IMG/VR virus record: IMGVR_UViG_3300032294_001670
Coordinates: 1 to 32,822 of that record
Source of the DNA: a virus
DNA: 32,822 bases
Reading direction: 5' to 3' (one strand)
Part shown: piece after piece, positions 17,465-24,148 of the stretch
Layout of the letters: each line of letters begins with the position of its first letter
Numbering within the stretch: position 1 is the stretch's first letter
Program-made: the position numbers and the translations under genes
The notes under the pieces: generated by a model
Database searches by the model: none
What the model saw: only the letters and a program-made list of their open reading frames with translations
Told to the model about the DNA's origin: nothing

Positions 17465-17833
17465 ATGAAAAAGATTTGTAACAACTGTATGATTGAAAAG
17501 GATATAACTTCCTTCTATAAGAAAAAGAATGCAAAGGATGGACTACAATCTGTCTGTAAAATTTGTGGTTATGCAATACAAAAAGAATATCAACAAATAA
17601 AAAAACTTGAAGAACCAAATCAGAGAAAAGTTAAAAGGGATTCTAAGTTCCTGAGTCTTGCAGGTATAAGAAAGGAAGACTATTGTAATACTTATTTATT
17701 GTTGTCAAAAATTGGATATAATCCTGAATTTGATATTCACCCTCAGTTTATGGAAAGATGGTCTCTAAACGTCTCTAAATCCCCAAGAAAGGGTAGTCCT
17801 AACCATTTCACCTATAAGGATTGTCAGAAATAA
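17465..17833 (+). CDS. Zinc-ribbon protein, the only plus-strand gene
   Basis: 122 aa. The N-terminus has CNNC (residues 4-7) and CKIC (about 32-35) around ITSFYKKKNAKDGLQ, a zinc-binding layout usual at the start of phage HNH/endonuclease VII-like proteins. No HNH core follows. The C-terminal part is basic (WSLNVSKSPRKGSPNHF). It diverges from the initiator-like gene and ends in a shared hairpin facing the lipoprotein gene. It may be a DNA-binding regulator or a nuclease remnant; the opposite orientation suggests independent control or acquisition. Confidence 0.75.
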   Translation: MKKICNNCMIEKDITSFYKKKNAKDGLQSVCKICGYAIQKEYQQIKKLEEPNQRKVKRDSKFLSLAGIRKEDYCNTYLLLSKIGYNPEFDIHPQFMERWSLNVSKSPRKGSPNHFTYKDCQK

Positions 17834-17864
17834 AAAAACCCCACCCATTACAGGTGAGGTTCTT
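17832..17864 (-). terminator. Strong terminator after the small-gene cluster
   Basis: A 9-bp stem (arms 17837-17845 and 17853-17861) with a 7-base loop is followed on the minus strand by seven T. The single non-Watson-Crick pair is a G-U wobble on the minus-strand RNA. It lies between convergent genes, ends the lipoprotein transcript, and may also act weakly on the plus strand. Confidence 0.85.
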
Positions 17865-17884
17865 TGTTATTAACACACTACAGA

Positions 17885-18241
17885 TTAATAAGTTCCACTT
17901 ACTGAGGCAATTACATATGCTCCTGAACTTGTTTGTGTTGAGATTACTCTACCATTTTTGATGATTGATACTGTTACTGAACCAGAACCTTTATTGTTCT
18001 GAGCAGATACATACAAAAATCTTGCTCCTGATTGTTTCCATTTATAAGACCAACCGTTACCCACATTGGAATACTGAGCAGTACCACTCGGAGCACCTTC
18101 GATAGTTACACTATAAGAACCTGATGTTCCATTCACTGTGTAAGAATAATCTGAGTTACCAAGATACAAAGCAGAGTCTTTAGAACAAGACTGTAATAAC
18201 ATTGCAATTGAGGTGATTGCGACCATAAGCATTTTTTTCAT
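17885..18241 (-). CDS. Phage-encoded lipoprotein
   Basis: 118 aa. The N-terminus is a lipoprotein signal: MKK, a hydrophobic stretch, then LLQSC with the lipid-anchor Cys at residue 19. SKDS follows the Cys; an acidic/Lys stretch here resembles surface-export signals of Bacteroidota lipoproteins. The mature part is Ser/Gly/Thr/Tyr-rich and probably a small beta-sandwich. The gene is last in the small-gene cluster, directly behind its own promoter and in front of a strong terminator. Phage lipoproteins often block superinfection by masking receptors, which is the best guess here but not shown. Confidence 0.8.
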   Translation of the reverse strand: MKKMLMVAITSIAMLLQSCSKDSALYLGNSDYSYTVNGTSGSYSVTIEGAPSGTAQYSNVGNGWSYKWKQSGARFLYVSAQNNKGSGSVTVSIIKNGRVISTQTSSGAYVIASVSGTY

Positions 18242-18253
18242 AGTGTGTGTTTT

Positions 18254-18529
18254 TTACAAAGTTACTGAATTTTCTAATTCCAACATCAAATCTTGAATTT
18301 TTATTTTTACAACAGATTCGATGATTGAGGTATAAAGAGTTGCTTCACTTGAATTCAAACCGTGAAGAATTGTATTCATACCATAGTGTTCATTACAAGA
18401 ATCGTATTCATCAAATATTTTTTCTACAATTTCGTCCATACAATCTTCTGTAAGGAAATCACCATAATCGTGGCATAATGATTCTGTAATTGAAACGATG
18501 TCTTCGAGTGTAAGTTGTTTGATGTTCAT
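18254..18529 (-). CDS. Small acidic early protein, unknown
   Basis: 91 aa, helical and acidic (IVSITESLCHDYGDFLTEDC...KIFDEYDSC), with three Cys and no recognised domain. Its last codons (V-T-L-stop) are formed by the promoter element of the next gene. It has its own promoter box at 18547-18554 and the cluster-wide leader. Host take-over or anti-defence is a guess from position only. Confidence 0.7.
   Translation of the reverse strand: MNIKQLTLEDIVSITESLCHDYGDFLTEDCMDEIVEKIFDEYDSCNEHYGMNTILHGLNSSEATLYTSIIESVVKIKIQDLMLELENSVTL
18257..18264 (-). promoter_or_regulatory. TAnnTTTG promoter of the lipoprotein gene
   Basis: TAACTTTG on the minus strand ends 15 bases before the ATG; the gap reads TAAAAAACACACACT. 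The box overlaps the last codons of the upstream gene, so the gene has its own start of transcription. Confidence 0.7.
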
Positions 18530-18546
18530 AGTGTGTTTATTTTTTA

Positions 18547-18554
18547 CAAAGTTA
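18547..18554 (-). promoter_or_regulatory. TAnnTTTG promoter of the 18254-18529 gene
   Basis: TAACTTTG followed by an A-rich leader ending in ACACACT before the ATG, the same layout as at the lipoprotein gene. Confidence 0.7.
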
Positions 18555-18558
18555 CTGA

Positions 18559-18762
18559 TTATAGTGATACGAATTCATATTCGTAAGAAATTATTCTGAG
18601 GTCAGTACGATTCTCTGATTCATTACAATCATCGTCCTGTTGTTGAAGTTGTTCTTCAATATCACATTCTTCCTCGTTATCGAAAGGACCAACTTCAAAC
18701 CATTCATTTACATAGGTGGGGTCATTCCACTTGATGTCATAAACTCTAAGATACTTTTCCAT
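18559..18762 (-). CDS. Small acidic early protein, unknown
   Basis: 67 aa, strongly acidic (FDNEEECDIEEQLQQQDDDCNE), beginning MEKYLRVYDIKWNDPTYVNE. Two Cys and no known domain. The acidic, DNA-mimic-like charge is notable for a small early phage protein, but that function is speculative. Leader and promoter-like box precede it. Confidence 0.7.
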   Translation of the reverse strand: MEKYLRVYDIKWNDPTYVNEWFEVGPFDNEEECDIEEQLQQQDDDCNESENRTDLRIISYEYEFVSL

Positions 18763-18788
18763 AGTGTGTGTTTTTTAATTGTGAGAAA

Positions 18789-18796
18789 CGAAGGTA
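18789..18796 (-). promoter_or_regulatory. Degenerate promoter box of the 18559-18762 gene
   Basis: TACCTTCG on the minus strand differs from TAnnTTTG at one position. The leader before the ATG is longer than in the neighbouring genes but ends in the same AAAAAACACACACT. Confidence 0.5.
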
Positions 18797-18800
18797 GTGA

Positions 18801-19052
18801 TTAGTTTACAATATCCAAAATATAATCACGAAAATATTTACAAAATTGTTTTGATGCCGCAACATAGTCAGAATCCACAGAAGCATACCAATTTATAACT
18901 TTGAATTCTTCTGTGATTAACAACATCAGTTTATGAAGTTTGTCGATAGTCAAACTATTAGATTCATCAACAGTTAAAAATTCCATTACAATATAGTCCA
19001 AAACAATTCTTTGTTGTGGAGTCAAAGTCAATTCAAGTTCTTGAGTAGTCAT
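18801..19052 (-). CDS. Small helical early protein, unknown
   Basis: 83 aa from ATG 19052. The frame is open further upstream to 19109, but the conserved leader (AATAACACT directly before this ATG) fixes the start at MTTQELELTLTPQQRIV. Mostly helical, ending in YFRDYILDIVN. No recognised family. It starts a few bases after the stop of the 45-aa gene. Confidence 0.7.
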   Translation of the reverse strand: MTTQELELTLTPQQRIVLDYIVMEFLTVDESNSLTIDKLHKLMLLITEEFKVINWYASVDSDYVAASKQFCKYFRDYILDIVN

Positions 19053-19056
19053 AGTG

Positions 19057-19194
19057 TTATTTTTTATTAACGAAGTTTGATAATAGGGTTGTTTCATTAA
19101 ACTCATCAACTATTTGTTGAATCACTTGAATTCTTGTTTCTTCAGGTAATTGACAGATGTAGTCAATTAATGGTCTTAATATTTTTTCCATCAT
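19057..19194 (-). CDS. 45-aa early protein, unknown
   Basis: ATG-ATG at 19194/19191 starts a frame of 45 residues beginning MMEKILRPLIDYICQL and ending LLSNFVNKK. It follows the same kind of promoter box and leader (AAAAAAAACACATG) as its neighbours, which supports that it is real despite its size. Helical; function unknown. Confidence 0.65.
   Translation of the reverse strand: MMEKILRPLIDYICQLPEETRIQVIQQIVDEFNETTLLSNFVNKK
19071..19078 (-). promoter_or_regulatory. Weak promoter box of the 18801-19052 gene
   Basis: AAACTTCG lies at the position where neighbours carry TAACTTTG. It has two mismatches, so this gene may depend partly on readthrough. Confidence 0.3.
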
Positions 19195-19206
19195 GTGTTT
19201 TTTTTA

Positions 19207-19214
19207 CGAAGTTA
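19207..19214 (-). promoter_or_regulatory. Promoter box of the 45-aa gene
   Basis: TAACTTCG, one change from TAnnTTTG, with an A-rich leader ending in ACACATG before the start codon. Confidence 0.5.
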
Positions 19215-19216
19215 TA

Positions 19217-19399
19217 TTAATCTTGTGATTCTACAAAATTTAATTTTGTATCCACAATTTTTGTGTAGGTATACCATTCAGTTAAAAATTCAACAGTATC
19301 CATCTCTGATAGATGTAATGCTTCAGAAGTTTTTTGTAAGTCGACACCTAATTCAATCAAGTGCAGTAATCTCAAATATTGAACATTAGTTAATTCCAT
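19217..19399 (-). CDS. 60-aa early protein, unknown
   Basis: Starts MELTNVQYLRLLHLIELGVD and continues with ALHLSEMDTVEFLTEWYTY. Two or three helices, one possibly helix-turn-helix-like (LQKTSEALHLSEMDTVEFL). A small regulator is possible. It carries a full-consensus promoter box at 19420-19427. Confidence 0.65.
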   Translation of the reverse strand: MELTNVQYLRLLHLIELGVDLQKTSEALHLSEMDTVEFLTEWYTYTKIVDTKLNFVESQD

Positions 19400-19419
19400 A
19401 GTGTGTTTTTTTATTTTTA

Positions 19420-19427
19420 CAAAGATA
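19420..19427 (-). promoter_or_regulatory. TAnnTTTG promoter of the 60-aa gene
   Basis: TATCTTTG, a full match, with the standard A-rich leader and ACACACT directly before the ATG. Confidence 0.65.
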
Positions 19428-19435
19428 GGGAAATA

Positions 19436-19756
19436 TTATATTGCCATAAAATATTTTGTTGAGAATTTTATTCCTTCTTGATAATCATAGAATAATTCAC
19501 GGAGGGCTGACATAGCATCACCATAACCCAAATTGTTCTTTTTAAGATTATTCCAAACCTTTTTTTGAAATCTTGTGGTTAAAACTTTATTTTGGAATTC
19601 ATTAAAAATTCCGTAATTCATACATCTTTGAACTGTATCCTCTTGTTGTAATGTTGTAAATGAATCACATTCCCAATTCTTTTGATTGTGAAAAACTCGG
19701 AAAATACATTCGTCAATCATTGTTTGTGCTTTTGGTGTTCTGTTGAATTTTAACAT
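19436..19756 (-). CDS. 106-aa early protein, unknown
   Basis: Begins MLKFNRTPKAQTMIDECIF and ends QEGIKFSTKYFMAI. Basic N-terminal half, helical, three Cys (residues about 17, 29, 45). No known domain seen. Part of the small-gene cluster with its own promoter-like box (19772-19779). Confidence 0.7.
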   Translation of the reverse strand: MLKFNRTPKAQTMIDECIFRVFHNQKNWECDSFTTLQQEDTVQRCMNYGIFNEFQNKVLTTRFQKKVWNNLKKNNLGYGDAMSALRELFYDYQEGIKFSTKYFMAI

Positions 19757-19771
19757 AGTGTTTAATTTTTA

Positions 19772-19779
19772 CGAAGTTA
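19772..19779 (-). promoter_or_regulatory. Promoter box of the 106-aa gene
   Basis: TAACTTCG on the minus strand, one change from TAnnTTTG, then an A/T-rich leader ending in AAACACT before the ATG. Confidence 0.5.
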
Positions 19780-19784
19780 CTTAA

Positions 19785-19961
19785 TTATATTTTACCAGCC
19801 AAAACTTCTATCCAAATTGTTATTCCACCTGTATTGTTGGTGAATACATTTGTGATATACTCTTTTAACAATTCTGCGTGGTGTGGTTCACCATTAAATG
19901 TTGTGATGGTCGTACCATCTTCTCTCTTCATTTGAACAAGGATAAAATTCTTCTTTTTCAT
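19785..19961 (-). CDS. 58-aa early protein, unknown
   Basis: ATG 19961 opens a frame of 58 residues: MKKKNFILVQMKREDGTTIT, then a HAELLKEYITNVF helix, a NNTGG turn and ITIWIEVLAGKI. The pattern suggests a compact beta-alpha-beta domain. It is the first gene after the double hairpin at 20030-20098 and has a full-consensus promoter box. Function unknown. Confidence 0.65.
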   Translation of the reverse strand: MKKKNFILVQMKREDGTTITTFNGEPHHAELLKEYITNVFTNNTGGITIWIEVLAGKI

Positions 19962-19981
19962 ATCGTTTGTGTTTTGTTACA

Positions 19982-19989
19982 CAAAGATA
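19982..19989 (-). promoter_or_regulatory. TAnnTTTG promoter starting the small-gene cluster
   Basis: TATCTTTG lies 20 bases upstream of ATG 19961, with an ACAAAACACAAACG-type leader. It follows a terminator, so it probably begins a new transcription unit. Confidence 0.65.
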
Positions 19990-20029
19990 AGGGATTGTAT
20001 TTTACTGGCAAAATAAAAGTTATCCACAT

Positions 20030-20063
20030 AAAAAAGAACCCCCATCGTAGAGAACGACAGGGG
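20030..20063 (-). terminator. Intrinsic terminator below the 69-aa gene
   Basis: The minus-strand RNA forms a 10-bp stem (CCCCTGTCGT with ACGATGGGGG, two G-U pairs) around a TCTCT loop. TTCTTTTTT follows. It separates the 20117-20488 genes from the small-gene cluster. Confidence 0.8.
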
Positions 20064-20098
20064 TGGGTAGGAAATAATGGCATATAAAAACCTACCAC
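20064..20098. repeat. Second inverted repeat next to the terminator
   Basis: GGTAGG and CCTACC (with flanking partial pairing) enclose about 19 bases immediately upstream, in transcription order, of the terminator hairpin. This gives two stacked hairpins in a 70-bp gap. Confidence 0.5.
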
Positions 20099-20116
20099 TT
20101 TATGCAAGACATAATT

Positions 20117-20326
20117 TTATTCGAACTTTTTATTGATGAAATTATCTATTGAGTCCAATCTGTCCCCAATTTCTTTACTATAACCATTGATACAATAGTC
20201 AACTAATACATTTGTTATCGCAACCAATTCTTTTAACTTAAATGGTTGATTAATTTGTTTACTATACTCCTGTGTAAACTTCAGCATACTCTGTGATACT
20301 ATCACTTTTTCTTTGTCTTGTGCCAT
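20117..20326 (-). CDS. 69-aa protein, unknown
   Basis: Begins MAQDKEKVIVSQSMLKFTQE and ends DSIDNFINKKFE. All-helical, slightly basic. It lies 6 nt after the stop of the 51-aa gene and ends before the 20030-20063 terminator, so the pair forms a short transcription unit. No family recognised. Confidence 0.65.
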   Translation of the reverse strand: MAQDKEKVIVSQSMLKFTQEYSKQINQPFKLKELVAITNVLVDYCINGYSKEIGDRLDSIDNFINKKFE

Positions 20327-20332
20327 TGTGTT

Positions 20333-20488
20333 TTATTTTATATCTGATAATAATTCTTCGTATGCTAATTTTTCAGCCTCTTTCTGTGCTAACCATAACT
20401 GATAATCCATTTCTAAATCATCAGGATATTGTGTTTCATCTAATTCTAATTCAAAGATGTTGTCTAATAATTGTTTCATTTGTCCCAT
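20333..20488 (-). CDS. 51-aa acidic protein, unknown
   Basis: ATG 20488 opens a frame of 51 residues: MGQMKQLLDNIFELELDE, then MDYQLWLAQKEAEKLAYEEL. A helical, acidic micro-protein of a kind often seen in Bacteroidota phages. It is the first gene after the 20545-20577 terminator and is tightly spaced to the next gene. Confidence 0.65.
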   Translation of the reverse strand: MGQMKQLLDNIFELELDETQYPDDLEMDYQLWLAQKEAEKLAYEELLSDIK

Positions 20489-20544
20489 ATTTATTTCTTT
20501 TTATAAAATGTAAGACATAAGGGGGATAAGGTCAATAGTATAAG

Positions 20545-20577
20545 CAAAAAAAAGTTTGATTTTTTAGGTCAAACTTT
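20545..20577 (-). terminator. Terminator at the end of the head-gene operon
   Basis: A perfect 9-bp stem, AAAGTTTGA with TCAAACTTT (20569-20577 and 20551-20559), has a 9-base loop and is followed on the minus strand by eight T including the stem end. It stops transcription coming from the head genes. Confidence 0.88.
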
Positions 20578-20593
20578 CTTAACTAAATAAAAT

Positions 20594-20661
20594 CGGGACA
20601 GGTGGTAAAAATAAATGGTATAGATGGGATGCATAAAACTGCAAAAAACCGACCTGTCCCA
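20594..20661. other. Structured intergenic element with 9-bp inverted repeat
   Basis: GGGACAGGT (20595-20603) and ACCTGTCCC (20652-20660) form a perfect stem. It is extended by GGT/ACC after one bulged base, enclosing about 40 bases that include a TGCA...TGCA pairing. The arms are GC-rich in an AT-rich genome. It lies between the last head gene and the terminator in the longest intergenic gap (20489-20698). It could be a small RNA, an RNA-processing hairpin, or a DNA site for packaging or replication. Confidence 0.55.
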
Positions 20662-20698
20662 CTATTAAATATAACAATTGATAGTATCTTGGTAAAGA

Positions 20699-21667
20699 TT
20701 ATTTCGTTATTGGACCACCGACAACCCATGCGTCACAGGTACGACTGGCTGCACATTTGAAGTCATACGCCTCACAATATCCTAAATCACCTGCGTTAAT
20801 TGAATCATACGGGTCATTACCTACATCACCTAATCCCTGAGCGATACAGTCTAAAATTTCTTTTGTTTGGATGAAGAACGAACAGTTTGCACAGAGTGCT
20901 TTCTTTGCTTCATCAGGTGTGGTATTAAATTTATCTGCTTTTTTTTTCCAATAATCTTCGTTTGGAAGATTAGGGTCTAATGGACCATAGTTTGCTTGGT
21001 CGATACACTTTTGTCTGTTCTCAATATTCAATGGAATATCAAGAGTTGCTGGTGGACACTCAGACATCGCAACAGCAACAGGTGCTCCAACAACATTAGG
21101 ATTACTTCCTCCTGTCGGTTGAACTACAACAGATGCTGAACATCTTTTTCTCGCCTCTTCTCTTGTTAAAGATGAATCTTCTCTCATTCTCTTGGCAATA
21201 CAATCACCAATGTTTGTGTCTATGTTTTCCATCGCAACAGGTTCAACAATTAGTTCAGACATACACATTGAATACGCTTCTTTGTAATCTTTCCCCATTG
21301 TCTTGTATTTGGACATACAACCCTCAAATTTCACCTCAGGATGTTCTTCTGAACCAAACTCCTCAAGACGACTCCAATACTTGTAATAAGAGTTAAAACC
21401 GTGTAAACACTCATTCATTCTTTCCTTCATACCAGGAAATTGTTTTCTCATTTCTGAATGTTGTGAACAACGAGTTAAATATTTGCCACGTGACTCACTC
21501 TTTTTTGGCTTCAAAACAAACATATCTTCTGACATACTTCTATTTGCCACTTTCTTTTGACATATTGCGTATGCTTGTTCTCTTGTATATTCGTTGGATA
21601 TTGCTTTGATACATCTTGGCAAGAATTCATCCGTTCTTTCTCCTTTTTCTGGTGTTGGAATTGGCAT
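20699..21667 (-). CDS. Cys-repeat virion-associated protein
   Basis: 322 aa. Four ~35-residue repeats (about 1-40, 52-92, 108-140, 148-180) share a Cys - helix - Cys plan with roughly 18-22 residues between the Cys. The first reads DEFLPRCIKAISNEYTREQAYAICQ. Such Pro/Glu-(D/K)-F-RC...C motifs occur in phage head proteins. A Pro/Val-rich linker follows. The C-terminal part is a different Cys cluster (CANCSFF, DCIAQGLGDVG, GYCEAYDFKC, RTCDAWVVGG), which might bind metal or an Fe-S cluster. It is the last gene of the head operon. A virion or morphogenesis role is likely; chemistry is unknown. Confidence 0.7.
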   Translation of the reverse strand: MPIPTPEKGERTDEFLPRCIKAISNEYTREQAYAICQKKVANRSMSEDMFVLKPKKSESRGKYLTRCSQHSEMRKQFPGMKERMNECLHGFNSYYKYWSRLEEFGSEEHPEVKFEGCMSKYKTMGKDYKEAYSMCMSELIVEPVAMENIDTNIGDCIAKRMREDSSLTREEARKRCSASVVVQPTGGSNPNVVGAPVAVAMSECPPATLDIPLNIENRQKCIDQANYGPLDPNLPNEDYWKKKADKFNTTPDEAKKALCANCSFFIQTKEILDCIAQGLGDVGNDPYDSINAGDLGYCEAYDFKCAASRTCDAWVVGGPITK

Positions 21668-21668
21668 A

Positions 21669-22046
21669 TTAATATTGAAGGGTTAATAAATATAATGTGT
21701 GATTTACACTACCCAAAATTTCATCTCTCATGTTTAATAAGTCGGTGTCTTTTATAGGGTCTAAGGCTTTTGTTAATTGATATAAGAAGTCTTTGAATTG
21801 AGATAAATAGATTTTAATATCCAATGTTCTTGGACAATCGAACTCTATTGAAAATGTAGGACCAAAATCAGGTCTACCGTATTCTGGTTTACCAATCATA
21901 GTTTCAACGAAGTTATCAATTTTGTCACCTAACAAGTCGTACAACTCACCTAATGCACGATGTTGTGCATCACCCATCGTTACCCAATGGTTGAATCTAA
22001 TCTGTGCTTGACAGTGAACAAAATGTAATATTATTTCTTCTTTCAT
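21669..22046 (-). CDS. Ferritin-like/DUF5856-like helical protein
   Basis: 125 aa, all-helical. HFVHCQAQIRFNHW and GDAQHRALGELYDLLGDKID, with later FVETMIGKPEYG, resemble the four-helix phage proteins related in pattern to Dps/ferritin-like folds. His and Glu residues recur at suitable positions but metal binding is not certain. It is one base from the next gene. Its role in the head operon is unknown. Confidence 0.6.
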   Translation of the reverse strand: MKEEIILHFVHCQAQIRFNHWVTMGDAQHRALGELYDLLGDKIDNFVETMIGKPEYGRPDFGPTFSIEFDCPRTLDIKIYLSQFKDFLYQLTKALDPIKDTDLLNMRDEILGSVNHTLYLLTLQY

Positions 22047-22048
22047 AA

Positions 22049-22309
22049 TTAAATTGATTTACCGTATTTCAACTCTTTGTTTTCTTTATACAAATCATCC
22101 ATCTTTGTTTCCAAATGTTGGATTTTTATATTCAATGATTCAATTTCTTTTTTAAGGTCTTGAATAATTTCTTGATATAAATTAATACTCAACTCCAAGT
22201 TTTTCAATACCTGATTGTCAGTATCTGCGTTTACCTTTCTACGACCTACAAAGAATGATGCGGTTGCCGTCAACAGATTTGATATCAATAACAATAATTC
22301 GTTACTCAT
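22049..22309 (-). CDS. Membrane-anchored coiled-coil protein (possible spanin or holin-related)
   Basis: 86 aa. One N-terminal hydrophobic segment (about residues 4-21) is followed by a charged coiled coil (about 35-82, IIQDLKKEIESLNIKIQHLE). This layout matches an inner-membrane spanin subunit, but no outer-membrane partner or endolysin is recognisable. A structural role cannot be excluded. Its start overlaps the stop of the connector gene (TAATG). Confidence 0.6.
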   Translation of the reverse strand: MSNELLLLISNLLTATASFFVGRRKVNADTDNQVLKNLELSINLYQEIIQDLKKEIESLNIKIQHLETKMDDLYKENKELKYGKSI

Positions 22310-22935
22310 TAATAAAGTCCTCCACTAACACAAGCAAACTCAGGTCCACTGTAAAAACCTATACCTGAGCGTTGCCATCCGTTTATCATTGAATAGTTAT
22401 CCCCATGTCCATTTGGTAAATGAATATTCATATTATAATTTTTTGTCAAATGAGGGAACAACCCTTGTGAACTTGTATAGTTGAAACATAAAGGATAAAA
22501 TTGTGAATTAAAAATAATCTCCTGTCTCATTCTTTCTTGGAAGAATTGAGATGTAGAATCCGCCTTAGTTTGCATGAATTCCATTTCAGAAATTGTAACA
22601 GTTTTTTCTGAACCGTTCACAATCCCATTATTTTTAATTCTCATAAAAATACTAGGGAGTGCTAGTTTGTAAGAATCCCATATGAGTAACGGTTTGCAAA
22701 AATAATTTAAGAAATTAAAATTTGTTGTATAACCAGTTATAGAACCATCTTGTATTTGTTGTAATAACTGAACGTAGTATGGTCTGCCTATGATATATTC
22801 CAGCGTTAATTGTTGGCTCAACGAAACGAACGGTAAAAGAACACTGGAAGTTACGTTGGGGTCAATATCCGTAAACGATTTCAAAACGTTTTCCGATATC
22901 ATCAATATATTTTGGGGCACAATTGCTTGAGACAT
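22309..22935 (-). CDS. Head-tail connector/adaptor-like protein
   Basis: 208 aa. The N-terminal half is helical (ILMISENVLKSFTDIDPNV, LTLEYIIGRPYYVQLLQQIQ), as in adaptor proteins that sit under the portal (DUF6712-like in Bacteroidota phages). The C-terminal half is aromatic and Gly/Asn-rich. It lies directly after the portal gene with a 2-nt spacer, the usual place for a connector. Confidence 0.6.
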   Translation of the reverse strand: MSQAIVPQNILMISENVLKSFTDIDPNVTSSVLLPFVSLSQQLTLEYIIGRPYYVQLLQQIQDGSITGYTTNFNFLNYFCKPLLIWDSYKLALPSIFMRIKNNGIVNGSEKTVTISEMEFMQTKADSTSQFFQERMRQEIIFNSQFYPLCFNYTSSQGLFPHLTKNYNMNIHLPNGHGDNYSMINGWQRSGIGFYSGPEFACVSGGLY

Positions 22936-22937
22936 AA

Positions 22938-24110
22938 TTATAAAATTGTTTCGTTTGTTTTATCTGTAACATCTTTATTTACGTTCACTGTTTCAACAGG
23001 TGCTGCATCAGGAATGGTAACCATTCTAAATGGAACAATTTCTAATTCAGTTGGAACTTTATCACGAAGAGTTAATAATTTTTCAAATACTTTTTTCATT
23101 TCATTGGCAATCGGAGCAACAACTAAGTGGTCGAAGTGGTCTTGTTTTTCTAAGAAGTCACTCGTACCTAACGCACCTGGTGTCATAATACCAATCAATT
23201 CAGGATTGATTTGATGTGATGATAATATTGCTTGTTGAACTGCTGAATTCATTTCAATCCACATCTTATCAGAACCATTTGGTTGAATGGTTGTAATCTC
23301 AGGTGCTTCTTCTTTTGAATTTGCGAACGTCAATAACAATTTTCCTGGATTGTTTGATGAAGAATATTTCGCAGATAAAGTATTGAATATTTGCTCACGT
23401 TCCTCAGGACCAGGGATACCTGAATTCAGCGATACAAATAATGATGGATTCAAACCGTTAATGATGTTTGAGTGCCACCAGTTGTACACCTCAACTTCTG
23501 TCGCAATTGCTGTTGCAGAATTCCAATATGAAGGCATTGAATAATATTCTTGACCTGGCGTGTGAGGAACATACATAAAAACTTGTGATGGTTCATCTGA
23601 TGTTACATTAAATGATGGCAATTTTCTTGGTGGGAATTTTCTATACAAAGCCCAATCAGCACAATAATAATAATTGTTTACATGGTCATTGATGTCACTT
23701 CTCTCGGCTCTTAACTTTGATGTGTCCATTGAATAGATTTCAAAGCCTTGGTCTCTATCTCTACGCCAAACAATATTTAATGCGAATTGACCGTATAAAA
23801 TAAAATCTAAACACGCCTTATTCCATATATCATAAATGCTATCTCCGAGTGAGTTAGCCATTTGTAATCTTCCATTGTCACCATCCTTAATTAATAAATC
23901 CTCACCTCTAACACCTAAATGTTTCGAACGAACACAAGTTCCATGTGTTGGTGATGATTGATATAAACGAATTAATTCTTGAGGTGCTAAGTTTGCGATA
24001 CCCCAAAATACCCATGGCGTTCTGTGATTAAGTCCTGTCTGTTCTTCAATGATTGGAACACGAGCAACTTGAAACTCATGAACGAATATATTATTTTTTT
24101 GTTCTTCCAT
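22938..24110 (-). CDS. Portal protein
   Basis: 390 aa. It forms the dodecameric ring through which DNA enters and leaves. Portal-like features are the N-terminal LAPQELIRLYQSSPTHGTCV, the ACLDFILYGQFALNIVW segment, the WWHSNIINGLNPS turn, the TFANSKEEAPEITTIQPNG strand and SSHQINPELIGIMTPGALG (the conserved helix/loop near the tunnel), ending in a helical tail. I chose ATG 24110 (MEEQKNN) over an in-frame TTG at 24140, because an A/T-rich leader precedes it. Neighbours are capsid and connector genes. Confidence 0.85.
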   Translation of the reverse strand: MEEQKNNIFVHEFQVARVPIIEEQTGLNHRTPWVFWGIANLAPQELIRLYQSSPTHGTCVRSKHLGVRGEDLLIKDGDNGRLQMANSLGDSIYDIWNKACLDFILYGQFALNIVWRRDRDQGFEIYSMDTSKLRAERSDINDHVNNYYYCADWALYRKFPPRKLPSFNVTSDEPSQVFMYVPHTPGQEYYSMPSYWNSATAIATEVEVYNWWHSNIINGLNPSLFVSLNSGIPGPEEREQIFNTLSAKYSSSNNPGKLLLTFANSKEEAPEITTIQPNGSDKMWIEMNSAVQQAILSSHQINPELIGIMTPGALGTSDFLEKQDHFDHLVVAPIANEMKKVFEKLLTLRDKVPTELEIVPFRMVTIPDAAPVETVNVNKDVTDKTNETIL

Positions 24111-24148
24111 ATTATTAAATATAAGTTTTTTGTTTCTCAATCATAGAC

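Noticed and set aside
19878-20087. Plus-strand 69-aa frame
   Set aside because: It overlaps the 58-aa gene, its promoter and the terminator hairpin, with no leader of its own.
20489-20698. tRNA gene in the intergenic gap
   Set aside because: No cloverleaf or T-loop sequence; only the inverted repeat and terminator are seen. No tRNA was recognised elsewhere either.
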